Source of the DNA: Haematobia irritans
Lineage: Eukaryota; Arthropoda; Insecta; Diptera; Muscidae
DNA length: 64,000 nt
Direction of reading: 5' to 3'
Assembly: GCF_050003625.1 (NCBI RefSeq)
Contig: NC_134397.1
Coordinates: forward strand, 192,779,063 to 192,843,062
A program made the position numbers and the translations under genes. Position 1 is the stretch's first letter. Each line of letters opens with the position of its first letter. The notes under the pieces were generated by a model. The model was not told where the DNA came from. It made no database searches and saw only the letters and a program-made list of their open reading frames with translations. Of this stretch, positions 35,347 to 47,700 are shown piece after piece.

Positions 35347-38300
35347 CTACACAGCATCCTTTTTCTTGGGTGAGTCACCATCGTCGTCTTCACTAGTAGA
35401 ATGTTTTTGTTTTCTCTCGCGGGTTTTTGCATTTTCCTTATCCAAACGTTCATTTTCGGATTTTATCAAATTCGCCAAATCATCTTTCCAGCCCAAAGCT
35501 TCAGCCAAAGCTAAACAACCATCATCACAATCACCAATGTAAGCAATATCACGAGTATTTTTTGGATTATCAAACATAAGACCAGGTCCCATCATAAACC
35601 AAGCACCAATACCACCAAAATCATTGCCGACTTTAGTGCGATTGATCAACAAACGCACACATTTCGGTCCAGCCCTATCAATCAAAGAGGCAAATGGTTG
35701 AACTTCCAATGATGTGCCCATAATAATAAGTAAATCACATTTATTAAAATCTTTAGCTGGAAGTGAGTAAAATGTTTCGGGTAAATTTTCACCAAAGAAA
35801 ACAATATCAGGCTTAACCACTGAATTACAATCGTCGCATGTGGGTACATTATCGGAAAATATTTGATCTTTCATCCATTCCATTGAATAAAGTTTCCGAC
35901 AACCCAAACAATGATTGGTAAAGAATGTTCCATGAGCTTCCACCAATTTATCAGCTGGAATTCCAGCAATTCGTTCCAATGTATCAATGTTTTGTGTATA
36001 ATGCCTCAAGAGTAGACCCTTTTCATGGAGTAGACGCACGAAGTAGTGAGAAGGTGTGGGATTAAATGATCCTGGATATAGTTCTTTTGCTAAAGCAAAA
36101 AATGGTTGTGGATTTTCTTCAAAATAGTCCATTTCGAATATAGCCGAAGGATGTGGTAAATTGTACTTTTGTAGGTTATCGTATAAGCCTGAGCCTGGCG
36201 AACGAAAATCAGGAATACCAGCCGCTGTCAATTTTAAAAGAATACTTTATAAAAATTTACAAAAATAAATATTAAGGCATTATATTTACATGTGGAAATA
36301 CCAGCTCCCACCATGGTGATAACATTTTTAAATCCTTTGGACTTCCAATGATCACATAGTCCTTCAAATGTTAAATTATCGAAAATCTGAAAATATATCA
36401 ATTATTTTTCATAAAATCTGAAAATATATCAATTACTTTTTATAATATATCTTGATCTCAAGCATTAATTAGATAAAATAATCTTGTTGTAACGAGAATA
36501 AATAAAAATCCAAAGATTAGAGTTATTATACCACGATTAAATAATGATGTAGTGTATGAATATTATGTGGGTATCTTTTAGCGCTCTTTCCGGGAACCCG
36601 AGGACGCATAGGAGAAAGTCTTAAACTCCTGCCATAGCCCACATTGTATTCTGTCCATAGGAAAGTCTAAAACCCCCGCAAATGCCGACCAATTATTTCA
36701 ATTTGGTATCGCGTTAACCCACTTTGAACTCTATTCAGAGAAGAATCTTGTCATACCTATCGCTTTGCGTTCTTAAGGACTCCGTTCATAGGAGAAATTC
36801 TGAAACCCAGGGCGAAGGCCAGCAATAAAGAAAATTAAAGTTTATTTTCATTAGAAATATTGGGTTTTATTTTTATAATGCAAACAGGCTTCAAAAATAA
36901 AAGAAAATTACATCCGAACAAACAAAACAATTGTGTTGTTCTTTTCCATATAATTGTTTTGGGATTCTACTCACGGCTGCCACTCGAGCCAAAAAGTATC
37001 TACCAAAGTTTAAGAAAATTTTTTCAACAAAATACCAAACAAAACAAATCTTATTTTGTAAAAAGTTATTTCTTTTTTGTCAAAATTTTATTTCTGTAGG
37101 AAATTTTGTCAAAATTTTATTTCTATAGGAAATTTTGTCAAAATTGTATTTCTATAGAAAAATTTGTTAAATTTTTATTTTTAAAAAAAATTTTGTCAAT
37201 AAAATTTTTTTATAGAAAATTTTTTCAAAAATATTATTGCTATAGGAAATTTTGTCAAAATTTTATTTCCATAGAAAATTTTGTTAAATTTTTATTTGTA
37301 TAGAAAATTTTGTCAATAAAATTTTTTCTAAAAAAATTGTGTCAAAATTTTATTTCTGTAGAAAATTTTGTCAAAATTTTATTTCTGTAGAAAATTTTGT
37401 CAAAATTTTATTTCTATAGGAAATTTTTTCAAAACGTTATTTTTATAATATTTTCAGTATTTCATTTCTGTACATTTTTTTCAATTTTATTTCTGTACAA
37501 TTTTAAAGAATAAAAAAAATTAAAGTTTATTTTCATTAGAAATATTGGGTTTTATTTTTATAATGCAAACAGGCTCCAAAAATAAAAGAAAGTTACATCC
37601 GAACAAACAAAACAATTGTGTTGTTCTTTTCCATATAATTTTTTGGTATTCTACTCACGGTTGCCGCTCGAGCCAAAAAGTATCTACCAAAGTTTGAAGA
37701 AAATTTTACCAACAAAATACCAAACAAAAAAATCTTTTGTCATAATTCATATAAAATTTTGTCAAAATTTTATTTCTATAGAAATTTTTGTCAAAATTTT
37801 ATTTCTATAGAAAATTTTGTCAAAATTAAATTTTATTGGAAATTTTGTCAAAATTTTATTTCTATAGGAAATTTTGTCAAAATTTTATTTCTACAGGAAA
37901 TTTTGTCAAAATTTTATTTCTATAGAAAAATTTGTTAAATTTTTATTTTTATAGAAAATTTTGTCAATAAAATTTTTTCTAAAAAAATTGTGTTAAACTT
38001 TTATTTCTATACGAAAATTTTTCAAAACGTTATTTTTATAATATTATAAATATTTTATTTCTGTACAATTTTTTTTCAATTTTAGTTCTGTACAATTTTT
38101 GTTTTCAAAATTTAATTTTTATAGATAACTTGTCAAATCTTTTTCTATAGAAAATGTTGTCAAATTTTATTTTCTATAGAAAATGTTGTTAAAAGTTTAT
38201 TTCTATAGAAAATGTTACCAAAATTTTATTTCTATAGAAAATTATGTCAAAATTTTATTTAAATGGAAAGTCTTGTCAATTTTTTTCTATAGAAAATTAT

Positions 38301-40433
38301 TTCAAAATTTTATTTCTATAGAAAATTTTGTCTAAATTTTATTTTTATAGAAAATTTTGTTTAAATTTTATTTCTATTGAAAATTTTGTCGAAATTTTAT
38401 TTCTATAGAGAATTTTGATTTTTATATAAATTTTTCTCTATATAGAAAATTGAAGTACCTCTTAGCTGGAGAGGAAGATTTTGCAAAATTTATCATATCT
38501 ACCTTTTAGTAGAATTCTACCAACTGTGGCAATCGTGATCCTACTTCATTTTATGTTTTGAGGCTTATTTTCATATTCATAATGCCGAACCCGAGATTTT
38601 ATCCTATTTTCACCAAGGCTTTCCCGAAATTCCCGTAAATTTTTCAACACAATATTTTAATATTATTATATAGACGGCAAAGCCATCGCCGATTCGTGGA
38701 TTGAGTTAAAAGACGAGTCGTTTATTCGTCTCGGTTTCCATATGTTGATGTGGGGAAAAGTAATGGCTAACCATGGACAATACTCGTACTTCGATTGATC
38801 AGTCTATTGCAATTTTATATTTTGGATCTGAAACATTTGAAAACATCCGCATTTTCAAAATTGCGCTCCCAATAAACTAAGTAAAAGTTTCCAATTTCTT
38901 TGGATATTTCATTCTACTCGTTGAATGTAGTGGTATTTAGTAAAAGTGGCCAACATTTCAATGGACCAATAGACTAAGGTTATGGCCACACCAAAATGTG
39001 TGCCAAACTTTTTTGGATTTGATATGAGTTAAATTTGTTTCTGATTTATGTGCGGCGACGAATTCTTTTTTATTTATGGTAAGTTAAATTTTCGCCAGTG
39101 TGAGGTGAGTAAGTGTGTAAGCCTTTATAAATAGTGGTCATTTAGAGTTTTTTGGCCTCCTATACTTAATGTAAAATTTAGATGGCTGGGTAGTCATTTA
39201 ATTAATGTTCAAAAATCCATAGTATTCCTTTGGAATTCGTGATAACTCTATGCAACTGTCATAACAAATGGGAAAGATTATTTTATAAGTCGAAATTTGT
39301 TCTTGATTATAATATGTACTTTGTATCCTATATACAAATTCATAACTTTAGCCATACAATATAAATAAAACGTAAAATTTACCTTCTTATTGGCTCCATC
39401 CTCTTCATCTAATGATGTGACCAAATTTAATTTTTGAGTGAAAAATTTCCTTATAACCTCAATCGTGTTGTCTTCCTCTGAAAGAAAGAAGTTTAATTAA
39501 AATACAAAATTTTACTTTCTAATATTATGGTCTTTTTTATAAGTTAAGTTTTATATCACTTGTTTTATATCACCTGCAGTCATTAGGATCATTTCATTAA
39601 TTTCATTTACAAGTAACCTTAAGCAACTAGTGCATTTAGAGCTAGCCGAAGATTTCTGTCGATGCAGTCCCGTAGCATTAGGTTTCCGTATTTTTATTGA
39701 TAAATAACATGAAATATTCCCAAATAGCACAAGCCTTCAGCCGGAGGACACATTTTCACATATATGTGTTCCAACAAGGAGCGCTACCGCTACTCTATCC
39801 TAAAATATATCCATTATTACGATGTGGTGGATATGGTTACCATCCAGAAAGAAAAATCAATTTTCATATGTATGGCAAACACTGTTCTTGGAAGATCCAT
39901 AGGTTATATGAGTACAATTGAAGAAACATTATTGATAAATAACATGAAATATTCCCAAATAGCACAAGCCTTCAGCCGGAGGACACATTTTCACATATAT
40001 GTGTTCCAACAAGGAGCGCTACCGCTACTCTATCCTAAAATATATCCATTATTACGATGTGGTGGATATGGTTACCATCCAGAAAGAAAAATCAATTTTC
40101 ATATGTATGGCAAATACTGTTCTTGGAAGATCCATAGGTTATATGAGTACAATTGAAGAAACAGATGAAATGTTTAGTCGCTTGTATTTGAAATATTTAT
40201 TTAAACCTGATAAAAACCCATATAGGTTTCCATAGGTTTCCTTTGGACGTATCATGACACCACCGATACAAGTCATTTAATCTGCAAGAGTTTCCATATC
40301 TTGTCAACCATGGACAAAATTCCAATAGCTTACCATTCTGTGCTGATGATGAAGTTTCATTATCATCTTTCGATTTGTTTTTATTTGATGAAGTTGGGGA
40401 TTCGCTCATTTCTATAGTGACGCCAGATACCAA
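35347..40433 (-). CDS. Sirt2: Sirt2, NAD-dependent protein deacetylase (4 coding exons)
   Basis: Class I sirtuin that removes acetyl groups from lysines of tubulin, histones and other proteins, consuming NAD. Coding exons are 40433-40334, 39477-39383, 36386-36290 and 36224-35347. All junctions have GT/AG and compatible phases, giving 389 aa; a second in-frame Met at 40409 (MSESP) would give 381. Residues 92-98 (GAGISTS, NAD-binding) span the last splice, followed by [13 protein letters not shown] at 175-178, catalytic His195 in HG, zinc cysteines 203, 206, 227 and 230, GTSLEVQPF near 268 and INR near 291. The acidic/lysine-rich tail (residues 360-389) resembles Sirt2 tails. No break is seen. 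Introns 1 and 2 are large and repeat-filled; intron 3 is 65 bp. The Drosophila protein is somewhat shorter (about 355 aa), the extra length being in the N-terminus and tail. Confidence 0.93.
36823..37505. repeat. 685-bp tandem duplication in Sirt2 intron 2, first copy
   Basis: TATTGGGTTTTATTTTTATA and TGCAAACAGGC at 36858 recur at 37543 (offset 685 bp), as do CATCCGAACAAACAAAACAA and CTCGAGCCAAAAAGTATCTA. The unit consists of about 210 bp of single-copy sequence plus a minisatellite array, so sequence and array were duplicated together. Confidence 0.8.
37073..37500. repeat. 29-bp minisatellite array D4 (Sirt2 intron 2)
   Basis: About 15 units of TTTTGTCAAAATTTTATTTC plus TATAGGAAA variants, antisense to the Sirt2 reading direction. 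Units with AATAAAATTTTTT indels occur in both this array and the next, as expected from the duplication. Confidence 0.88.
37738..38425. repeat. 29-bp minisatellite array D5 (Sirt2 intron 2)
   Basis: About 23 units, more diverged at its right end (AGAAAATGTTGTCAAATTTT variants). It follows the second copy of the 210-bp intron segment. Confidence 0.85.
38426..39382. other. Remainder of Sirt2 intron 2, nothing further recognised
   Basis: No exon, repeat family or RNA gene of this window was recognised here. Confidence 0.4.
39696..40165. repeat. 235-bp tandem duplication in Sirt2 intron 1
   Basis: ATTGATAAATAACATGAAAT occurs at 39696 and 39931, an exact 235-bp period. I saw one difference between the copies (GGCAAACACTG against GGCAAATACTG). 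Plus-strand frames of 74-130 codons arise from the duplication; they are antisense to Sirt2, overlap one another in different frames and have no known domain. Confidence 0.88.
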
Positions 40434-40949
40434 ATTTCTCTTCGTGTATATTTCCTGGACGAGTCGCCTATTATTTGATATTGCAGTTCTTATAAATGAC
40501 GCCGTTTTGTAATAATTTAATCAACAAAACTAATATATTTCTAACAGCCAAAGGGCACTGAAATAGGGATGTGTGTTTTTGGTACACATGGAAACTCTAT
40601 GGCAGTATTGCCATCACACAATCTAAAATACATTCTCGCATTTTTTTTGTCGAAAGGTGAGTACTATGTTCGGTTTTTTTCACCAAAACACTAAATTAAA
40701 AGTACAAGCATATTTATGAAGACGATTATATTTTGAAGTCTTGCCAAATAATGGATTGTATAAGTCCAAGGAATTGATTGCAAATAATTTTACATTTCTA
40801 AATTAATTAATTAAAAAAAAGTAACCGTGAAAACAAGCTGGTTTTCAGCTTGAAAACTAAACATAGTACTCAGCTGAACGATGCAATTTTTAAGGTGGAT
40901 ACCATGGGTACAAGCTTATTTTAATGGTTACTTTTTTAATTGATTAATT

Positions 40950-42004
40950 TCATAACGCAATCAATGCTTTTACATCCACAATTTGACAATAATTTTGATA
41001 AAAAATATAATCATCTTCATATATATTTGCATTTCCAATTTCCCAACCAGCATTTGTCTCCAAGACCGCCATTCTCAGAAGTGCTGCCAAATTCATAAAT
41101 GTTGGCGGGGAATGTATGAACGAAGCATTAAGCGCTGATTTTTTTTTTTTCTTCAAATAATTTAGCTCATGGCGTTTTACAAAATATCAAAATGATATAA
41201 TAAATATCAAAATGATAATAATTGAATGAGTGCAATTATTAGGTGCCTTTTTAGATAAATTTAGAACGACGCCGATGCCGATAAGAGCCCCTTCCAACTA
41301 TCTGAAAAGTGCATTTTAAAATATTTGTGAAAGAATCATTGTGGTCAAGTAAAACTCGATTATTTAGATGTTTATTATTTTGATTAAACATTTATAAATT
41401 CTTATAAATATAACATTTATACGACTATCACATCACATTTAACATAATTTTTTTGCATTAATAAAATAATGATGTTGAGTTACAACAACAACAATTTTTG
41501 ATTTTCCAAATGGAATAAAGTGATTGTTTTTCAGATATTTTACAGACATGCTGCTTCCATCAAATAAAAACACTAGTTGATAGACGCTGCAACATGTAAC
41601 TCGCTACTTGTAACTCAACATCATCATTAATGCCAACAATTATTTAAAATGTAATGTGATAGTGGTATAAATGTTATATTTTTAAGAATTTGTAAATGTT
41701 TACACAAATTAATAAATATCTAAACAAACGTGTTTTACTCGACCACAATGATTCTTTTACAACTATCTTAAAATGCACTTTTTCTGATTGTTTGGAGGGT
41801 CCCTTATTGGCGTCGTTCTAAATTGATCTATAAAGGCACCTAATAATTGCACTCATGCGAAACCTTTTTGTAGTAACTTTTGCGTGGTACAACTTCTCAA
41901 TAGTGACGGCGCTTTTCCGACGAGTTTTTGATATCGTATACGATTGTTTTCGACGTGGTGGAGATTCTCAGAAGTGTCGTCAAATTCCAAAAATGTTGGC
42001 AGGG
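40950..42004. mobile_element. Family F foldback elements: rearranged copies ending GTTGGCAGGG
   Basis: A reversed F piece (about 41220-41480, GAGTGCAATTATTAGGTGCC) is followed by a forward piece, 41491-42004, forming a hairpin. The forward piece ends AAAAATGTTGGCAGGG and matches 61573-62086 with one mismatch in 514 bases. A further F-type end (TAAATGTTGGCGGGG) lies at about 41097-41112. No ORF. Confidence 0.75.
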
Positions 42005-42020
42005 AAGTAGCAAGTTACAT

Positions 42021-43058
42021 CCCTGCCAACATTTTTTGAATTTGGGGGCCCTTCTGAGAATCCCCACTCCGTCGAAAACAATCATATACTGCGCTTTACA
42101 GACTATCAGTTATTCCGGACGGAATGTCGGTGTTTATAAAGAATCTTACAGTGTGTCGGATCGATACGACTTGTCGGCGATGACTAAATAATCGGTAAAT
42201 GTGTTATCGATCCCATAAACATGCAGCAGTATCGATTATGCCTTCGGACTTAACTTATAATGTGCACAATATATGGGATATGTTCGACACGAGCACTGTC
42301 GTCCGGAATAACTGATAGTCTGTAAAGCGCATACGACATCAAAAGCTCGTCGGAAAAGCGCCGTCACTATTGAGAAGTTGTACCACGCCAAGTTACTACG
42401 AAAAAGTTTCTCATCAGTGCAATTATTAGGTGCCAATTTAGATCAATTTCGAAAGACGCCAATAAGAACCCCTGCAAACTATCAGAAAAAGTGCATTTTA
42501 AGGTAATTGTAGAAGAATCATTGTGGTCAAGTAAAACACGATTGTGTAGATGTTTATTGATTTGATTAAACATTTATAATTTCTTATAAATATAACATTT
42601 TCGGTTTATCTCATCACATTTAACATAATTTTTTTGCATTAATAAAAGAATGATGTTGAGTTTTAAGTAGCAAGTTACATATTGCAGAGTCTATCAGCCA
42701 GTTTGTTTATTTTCGATGGAGACAGCGTGCCTGGAAAAATATTTGAAAAACGATCACTTTATTCTATTTGGAAAGTCGAAAATTGTTCACCATATACGTT
42801 TCACAATTTTAAGCGTAATATCTATGTTTCAGAACTTTATTTTCGTTTTTATTTAAATAAAATATAACAAGCTGGTTGCGCTGGGCGTTTCACAAAAAAT
42901 AAAATGGCTCTTCTAACAGTAGTGATGGCAAAATACTTTCATGTACATTTTGTACTTTTTGATATGCTTCCCCCATCACAGTTCGCGATGGTTGTGGTGA
43001 CATTTACGAGTCTGTGGTAGCGATGAGGATGAAATGGAACTTTGAAATGCTGGCAGGG
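42021..43058. mobile_element. Family F element, complete, reversed, with a nested MITE
   Basis: It starts CCCTGCCAACATTTTTTGAA and ends CTTTGAAATGCTGGCAGGG. Its left part is the reverse complement of the right half of the copy at 61328-62086, and vice versa. Without the nested MITE (42090-42331 plus its 3-bp duplication) it is about 793 bp, close to the 759-bp copy at 61328. It lies head-to-head with the previous F end, 16 bp apart. Non-coding. Confidence 0.75.
42090..42331. mobile_element. 242-bp MITE with perfect 31-bp terminal inverted repeats
   Basis: Left TGCGCTTTACAGACTATCAG (continuing TTATTCCGGAC) is exactly reversed at 42301-42331. The flanks are TAC on both sides (42087-42089, 42332-42334). 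Removing the element and one TAC rejoins the F sequence (AACAATCATATAC-GACATCAAAAGC). A 3-bp duplication is compatible with PIF/Harbinger- or CACTA-like elements, but TAC is unusual and I cannot assign it. Confidence 0.85.
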
Positions 43059-43900
43059 TATAAATGTCCATTGGGAATAAAAGCACTGGCTGATAGACGC
43101 TACAACATGTAACTTGCAACTTGTAACTCCAAGGCATATTAAAGAGGTAAAGTCATGCAATCAGGTGACTTATATCGATATTCATCTTGTCAAAGACTTT
43201 GTTTGCGTTTAGTAGGTTTGTTTACATTCTTTGTGTACATAAGTATTGCTTTTATTTACATTGTGTTACAATACAACAACACTACACATACACAAATTGT
43301 CAACTTAAGTGAACTGTCATTTTATTTTGACATTCTAAATATCATGGGGTGTACACACGCTTGCTCGTGACTTTACCTTTAATTAATATGCCTTGCTTGT
43401 AACTCAAAATCAATCGTTTATTAATGCATAAAAATATGTTAAATGTGATAGTCGTATAAATGTTATATTTATTAGAATTTATAAATGTATATACGACTGT
43501 TTTCGACGTAGTGGGGATTCTCAGAAGCGCCCCTAAATTCAAAAAATGTTGGCAGGGAAATACGTATAATTTTATGCCTTTTTCTTAATGATTTAGTTTT
43601 CACTTTAGCGATTTTAGCGGTTAAACTCGAACTTAATACTCACCTTTTGAGCGAAATAACTGTGTTTTCAACACTTCATTATCGATTTTATTTAAATAAA
43701 TTATAAGAAGCTAGTTGCGCTTGGTGTTTCACAAAATATAATATGGCTCTTGTAACAATAGTGATGGCAAAATACTTTCATGTACATTTCATACTTTTTC
43801 ATACGCTTCCCCCATCACAGTTGGCGATATTTGCAGTGTCACGAGTCTGTGGTAGCGATGAGGATGAAATGGAACTTTGAAATGCTGGCATGGATAAAAT
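43059..43900. mobile_element. Further family F pieces
   Basis: 43440-43557 ends AAAAAATGTTGGCAGGG (forward F end). 43640-43893 is another reversed F end (ATGAAATGGAACTTTGAAAT, GCTGGCA). Flanking text repeats F interior motifs (GATAGACGCTACAACATGTA). Boundaries are uncertain. Confidence 0.6.
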
Positions 43901-44388
43901 GGCTCTTGTGAATAGGGAAACATAAAATGTTCATGAAAGTATTTTCATGAACATTTTATACGTTTCCCCCATTACAGTTGGCGATGGCTTCAACCCATTT
44001 TAATGTTCACTTCAGACACAGACATTTGTTACGAATAATTATATACCGGTCTTATTACATAGTACCGACATTTTTTGCTGGGTGTATTCGAGTTCTTAAA
44101 AAAGAAAATATGGCATCACTCAAATACAACTATGCAATCGTGCCTACCGCTAAATACAGCACTGCGTAACCACGCTTTTTTGATACAAGTCAACTCTGAG
44201 CATTTTGTTTTGAAAGTTGTCAAATTGACCAACCCAGCTGTTTGTTTTCTTTTCCTGAAAAAGTTTTTTAACCAACCAAAAATCCTTGAAAAAATGAAAA
44301 TAATTTAGAGAAAAGTATTGGAAACATTCTTAGACACATTGCATATAAGTAGACGGTCACTTTTTCTAACGATTTCCCATGACGGAGG

Positions 44389-44396
44389 TATAAATA
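44389..44396 (+). promoter_or_regulatory. Possible TATA box of the zinc-finger gene
   Basis: TATAAATA about 25-35 bases before a plausible transcription start near 44420. No clear initiator motif was seen. Tentative. Confidence 0.3.
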
Positions 44397-44557
44397 TTAG
44401 TCCAAACGGTGTGTGAGATGTAAGCCTTCGAAAAAACGTGAAATTTTACAGACAACTCTATTGGAAAGAGGAAAAACAAGCACACACGTTGCCACATCAC
44501 AGTGGCAATAATAACTGAAACAGACACGGTGTTTAGAGAAAAAAAGTGAAAAGGGGT

Positions 44558-44631
44558 GTAAGTACAATGTAGAAATTTAAAAAAAATTATAATTTATGGA
44601 ATAATAAAATTTAACATTATGGCATTTACAG
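44558..44631 (+). other. Candidate 74-bp 5' UTR intron of the zinc-finger gene
   Basis: Begins GTAAGTACAATG and ends GGCATTTACAG, both good splice signals, with a length typical of short fly introns. It would separate a first non-coding exon (about 44420-44557) from the exon holding the start codon. Confidence 0.45.
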
Positions 44632-44712
44632 TATCGCAGTCATAAATAAATTCCGGGACGAGCTGTGGCTATCTTGCCTCGATTAAGTGACAACTAATTG
44701 AAAATATACCTC

Positions 44713-44730
44713 ATGCAAGATGCACCTTAA
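44713..44730 (+). other. Five-codon upstream ORF overlapping the main start codon
   Basis: ATG at 44713, then CAA GAT GCA CCT and TAA at 44728-44730, in a different frame from the main ATG at 44720. The main frame has a stop at 44699-44701, which fixes its start downstream. Confidence 0.5.
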
Positions 44731-47700
44731 TCATGCAACAGCAGTAAGTACGGCCGCTATGATCAACTATCAGCATTATGCACCGGCACAAATTACAACT
44801 TCCCATGGGGTCACAACCTCAACGAATCAACACCAGACGATTTCTGCAGCCGGACTGCAGCAGGCACCATTCACTTTACACCAGCTAACGGCGGTACAAG
44901 CCATACAGCATCCTACACACCAGGCCATGTTGCATCCGCAACACCCTTTAGTCCATTTATTGGACATTTCCACTACGGCAGCCAATACAACGAATATCAA
45001 TCATCCGGCCCCCATAACGCCGATGACCGTAACTAAGGTTGAGATGCCTGAAGAGATACCCGAACCACCCGTCGATGATCCACGCAAAAAGAAACAATGC
45101 CACATTTGTAAAAACAAGTTCCGGCAATTGACAACACTTCGTAATCATATGAAAATCCACACCGACGAAAGACCATATCGATGCAAACACTGTGAGAAAG
45201 CTTTTCGTCAAATTTCTACGCTAACAAATCATGTTAAGATTCATACTGGAGAGAAACCATTTAAATGCAATATATGCTCAAAGGATTTTCGCCAACAATC
45301 GACCTTAATCAATCACATTAAAACGCATAAGGGTAAGTAGATATTAAGTGTTGTTGGTGAAAGTTTTGCAATTCAATAGTGTGTAATGTGTGTGCGAGTT
45401 TGGGAAATTATTAGATTTTTTTTGGAATGCAACATTCTATATAAGTAAATATTTTAAGAATTTTAGAAGCTAAAAGCTTCCATTATGTCATTGAGATACT
45501 GATAATGCATATGAAACTTGTAACAAAATTACAAAAACAACTGTTAAGCCAAACTAAACATATCTAATAATCATCTCTATTTCCCTGGCAATAAATCTAA
45601 TTTGTCGATCGTATCAATTAATTTCGCCTGATTGCAATTGCACAAAAATGAAAAGTTTTCTGTTGTAAAGTATTTGTCCTTGTATGTCCCTTACAAGCTA
45701 ATTCTTTCCAACAACAAATGCACCAAGATGGCTCCCAATGATTGTTAAGAAACTGAGGGAACAAAAGTTGTGATATGACTGTTGGCTAAAACACGTTTCA
45801 TTTTACAAAAAGGCATATTCAATATACTATTGACAGGCAAACTAAAGGCGATTTCGATTCGGAACAATATGTTGCCTTGGAGTTATACTACTTTCTCCTC
45901 ATTGTATTTTTGTCCAAATGAGAGTATCATTCCAAATTTATTGTTAATTCCTAATATTTTGTACTGCATCCACACCTATGGAAGCTTTCTTCATATTTTG
46001 AAATCAATTTCGAAAATGTTGCACCTTTTACTGAAATCGAAATTTGCCAATATTAATAAAGAGGACGACCAATGACAATGGTCTTGTTCTGGAGCAAAAA
46101 TGCAATATTGAAATATTGATGGCTGATTCTACTTTAAGCAACGCCGTTCACCTTAGGGCTTCTCTATTTGGAAAGAGCCATCGAAAGTTGTAAAATGTTC
46201 AAAGTGAAGGAGCCAGGGGACTAGAAGGAGATGAACAAAACTAACTAATTCTAGTGGTTTAAGTATATGTAGCTATACTATGATGAAGTATCGCACATTG
46301 ATTAGTTTACCAGTTCAGTGTTTATTTAACGAGCGTTTTTGACCTATATGATAAATTTGTCTTGAGATACAAAGTGTTGTAATTGTACCTTTGAGTGTCA
46401 TTCGTAGACCGGGTTTTACCTCCAGAAAAACGTGAGGGCGACGGACGCAGAATTAATCCAAAATATTTACGAATTGAAAAACAATTACAGCAACTCCAGT
46501 AATCGTACTTTCCATAAAAGTTTAGAGTAATAGATAATAAGAAAAAGTTGGTCAATTATTTATTTATTTTTTTTTTATTTATTTAACAACATAAAAAAAT
46601 TTTACAGTAATTTCATTTAAATAATAAGGATATATGTTAGGTTAGGTATAGTGACAGCCTGATATTTTATGTTCACTTAGGGAAATATTTTAAGATAAAA
46701 TTCTGGAAAACTTATATCGAAGTGTTTGTCGAGTATTTATTTGTAACGTAATAACTGCCAACAATCAAAGGGTACTAGATATAGAAGTGCTTAGTATTGA
46801 GTAAAGATATTTTGAATTCTTAGTTGCACTTTCAATCCGCCAAAATATAATTTGGGGATATGATTTTTGGATGGATTTCGTAGTGACAATTTCATATCCG
46901 TGTATTAGTGAATTGAGTAATAAAATAACGAAATCCGACCAAATTAAATTAAAACTGATGGCTGCTTTTTCAAGCTCAGGGGTTAATATATCATAAAATA
47001 ATTACTATCCGATACAAGATGCTATCCGATTTCAACAGCTATAGAGAAACAACTCACCGGATAACTGGATGGAACGTTCGGATGGAGATCTAATCGAGGA
47101 AAAGGAATTCTCTGTTATTTTAATAGTGATCGTCACAAAAATACTGGGAATCCGATACGAAGATGCTACTCGAAATGCACAGCTATAGAGAAACAACTCA
47201 AAGGTTAAGTGGATAGAATGTTCGGATTACTTCTAATCGAAGAAGAGGAATATTTTCCTACTGTAGTAGTGTACAATCAGAGAAAAGTTTTTTTGTGTCT
47301 AGACTAAGATGTTTATTTGACTAAGATGTTTGTTTGCTTCGGAGAATTTTGGGAGTCTAATGTAGCATTTTTAGATGCCAGTCTACGAGGAACAATTTTT
47401 ACAACAAGTTATTTTGCAACTGCCTGAAGCACTAAATAATGTGGGATATATATGGTAGCACACGGAATAGGGTCCTTCCGGCTACAATGAATATGATGTT
47501 GCTGATTTAGAGTAATATTCATTTAGAACAATAATCCAATGTACTGTCTTTAGATGTTATCTGTTAGCAATCTGCTACAACGATGCTAATAGGCATACAG
47601 GTGTAATATATAGTATAATACTAGTTACTGCCATCAAATCTTACATACACGGTTTTTGGATAATACCGAAGAAATTGTATGTGACCACGATCAGTGTTAT

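Noticed and set aside
39697..40235. Plus-strand frames of 74-130 codons opposite Sirt2
   Set aside because: Produced by the 235-bp tandem duplication in an intron; two overlapping frames are open at once and no domain or start context is seen.
45782..46075. 97-codon ORF in the zinc-finger intron
   Set aside because: No domain, no splice signals linking it to the neighbouring exons and no conserved composition.
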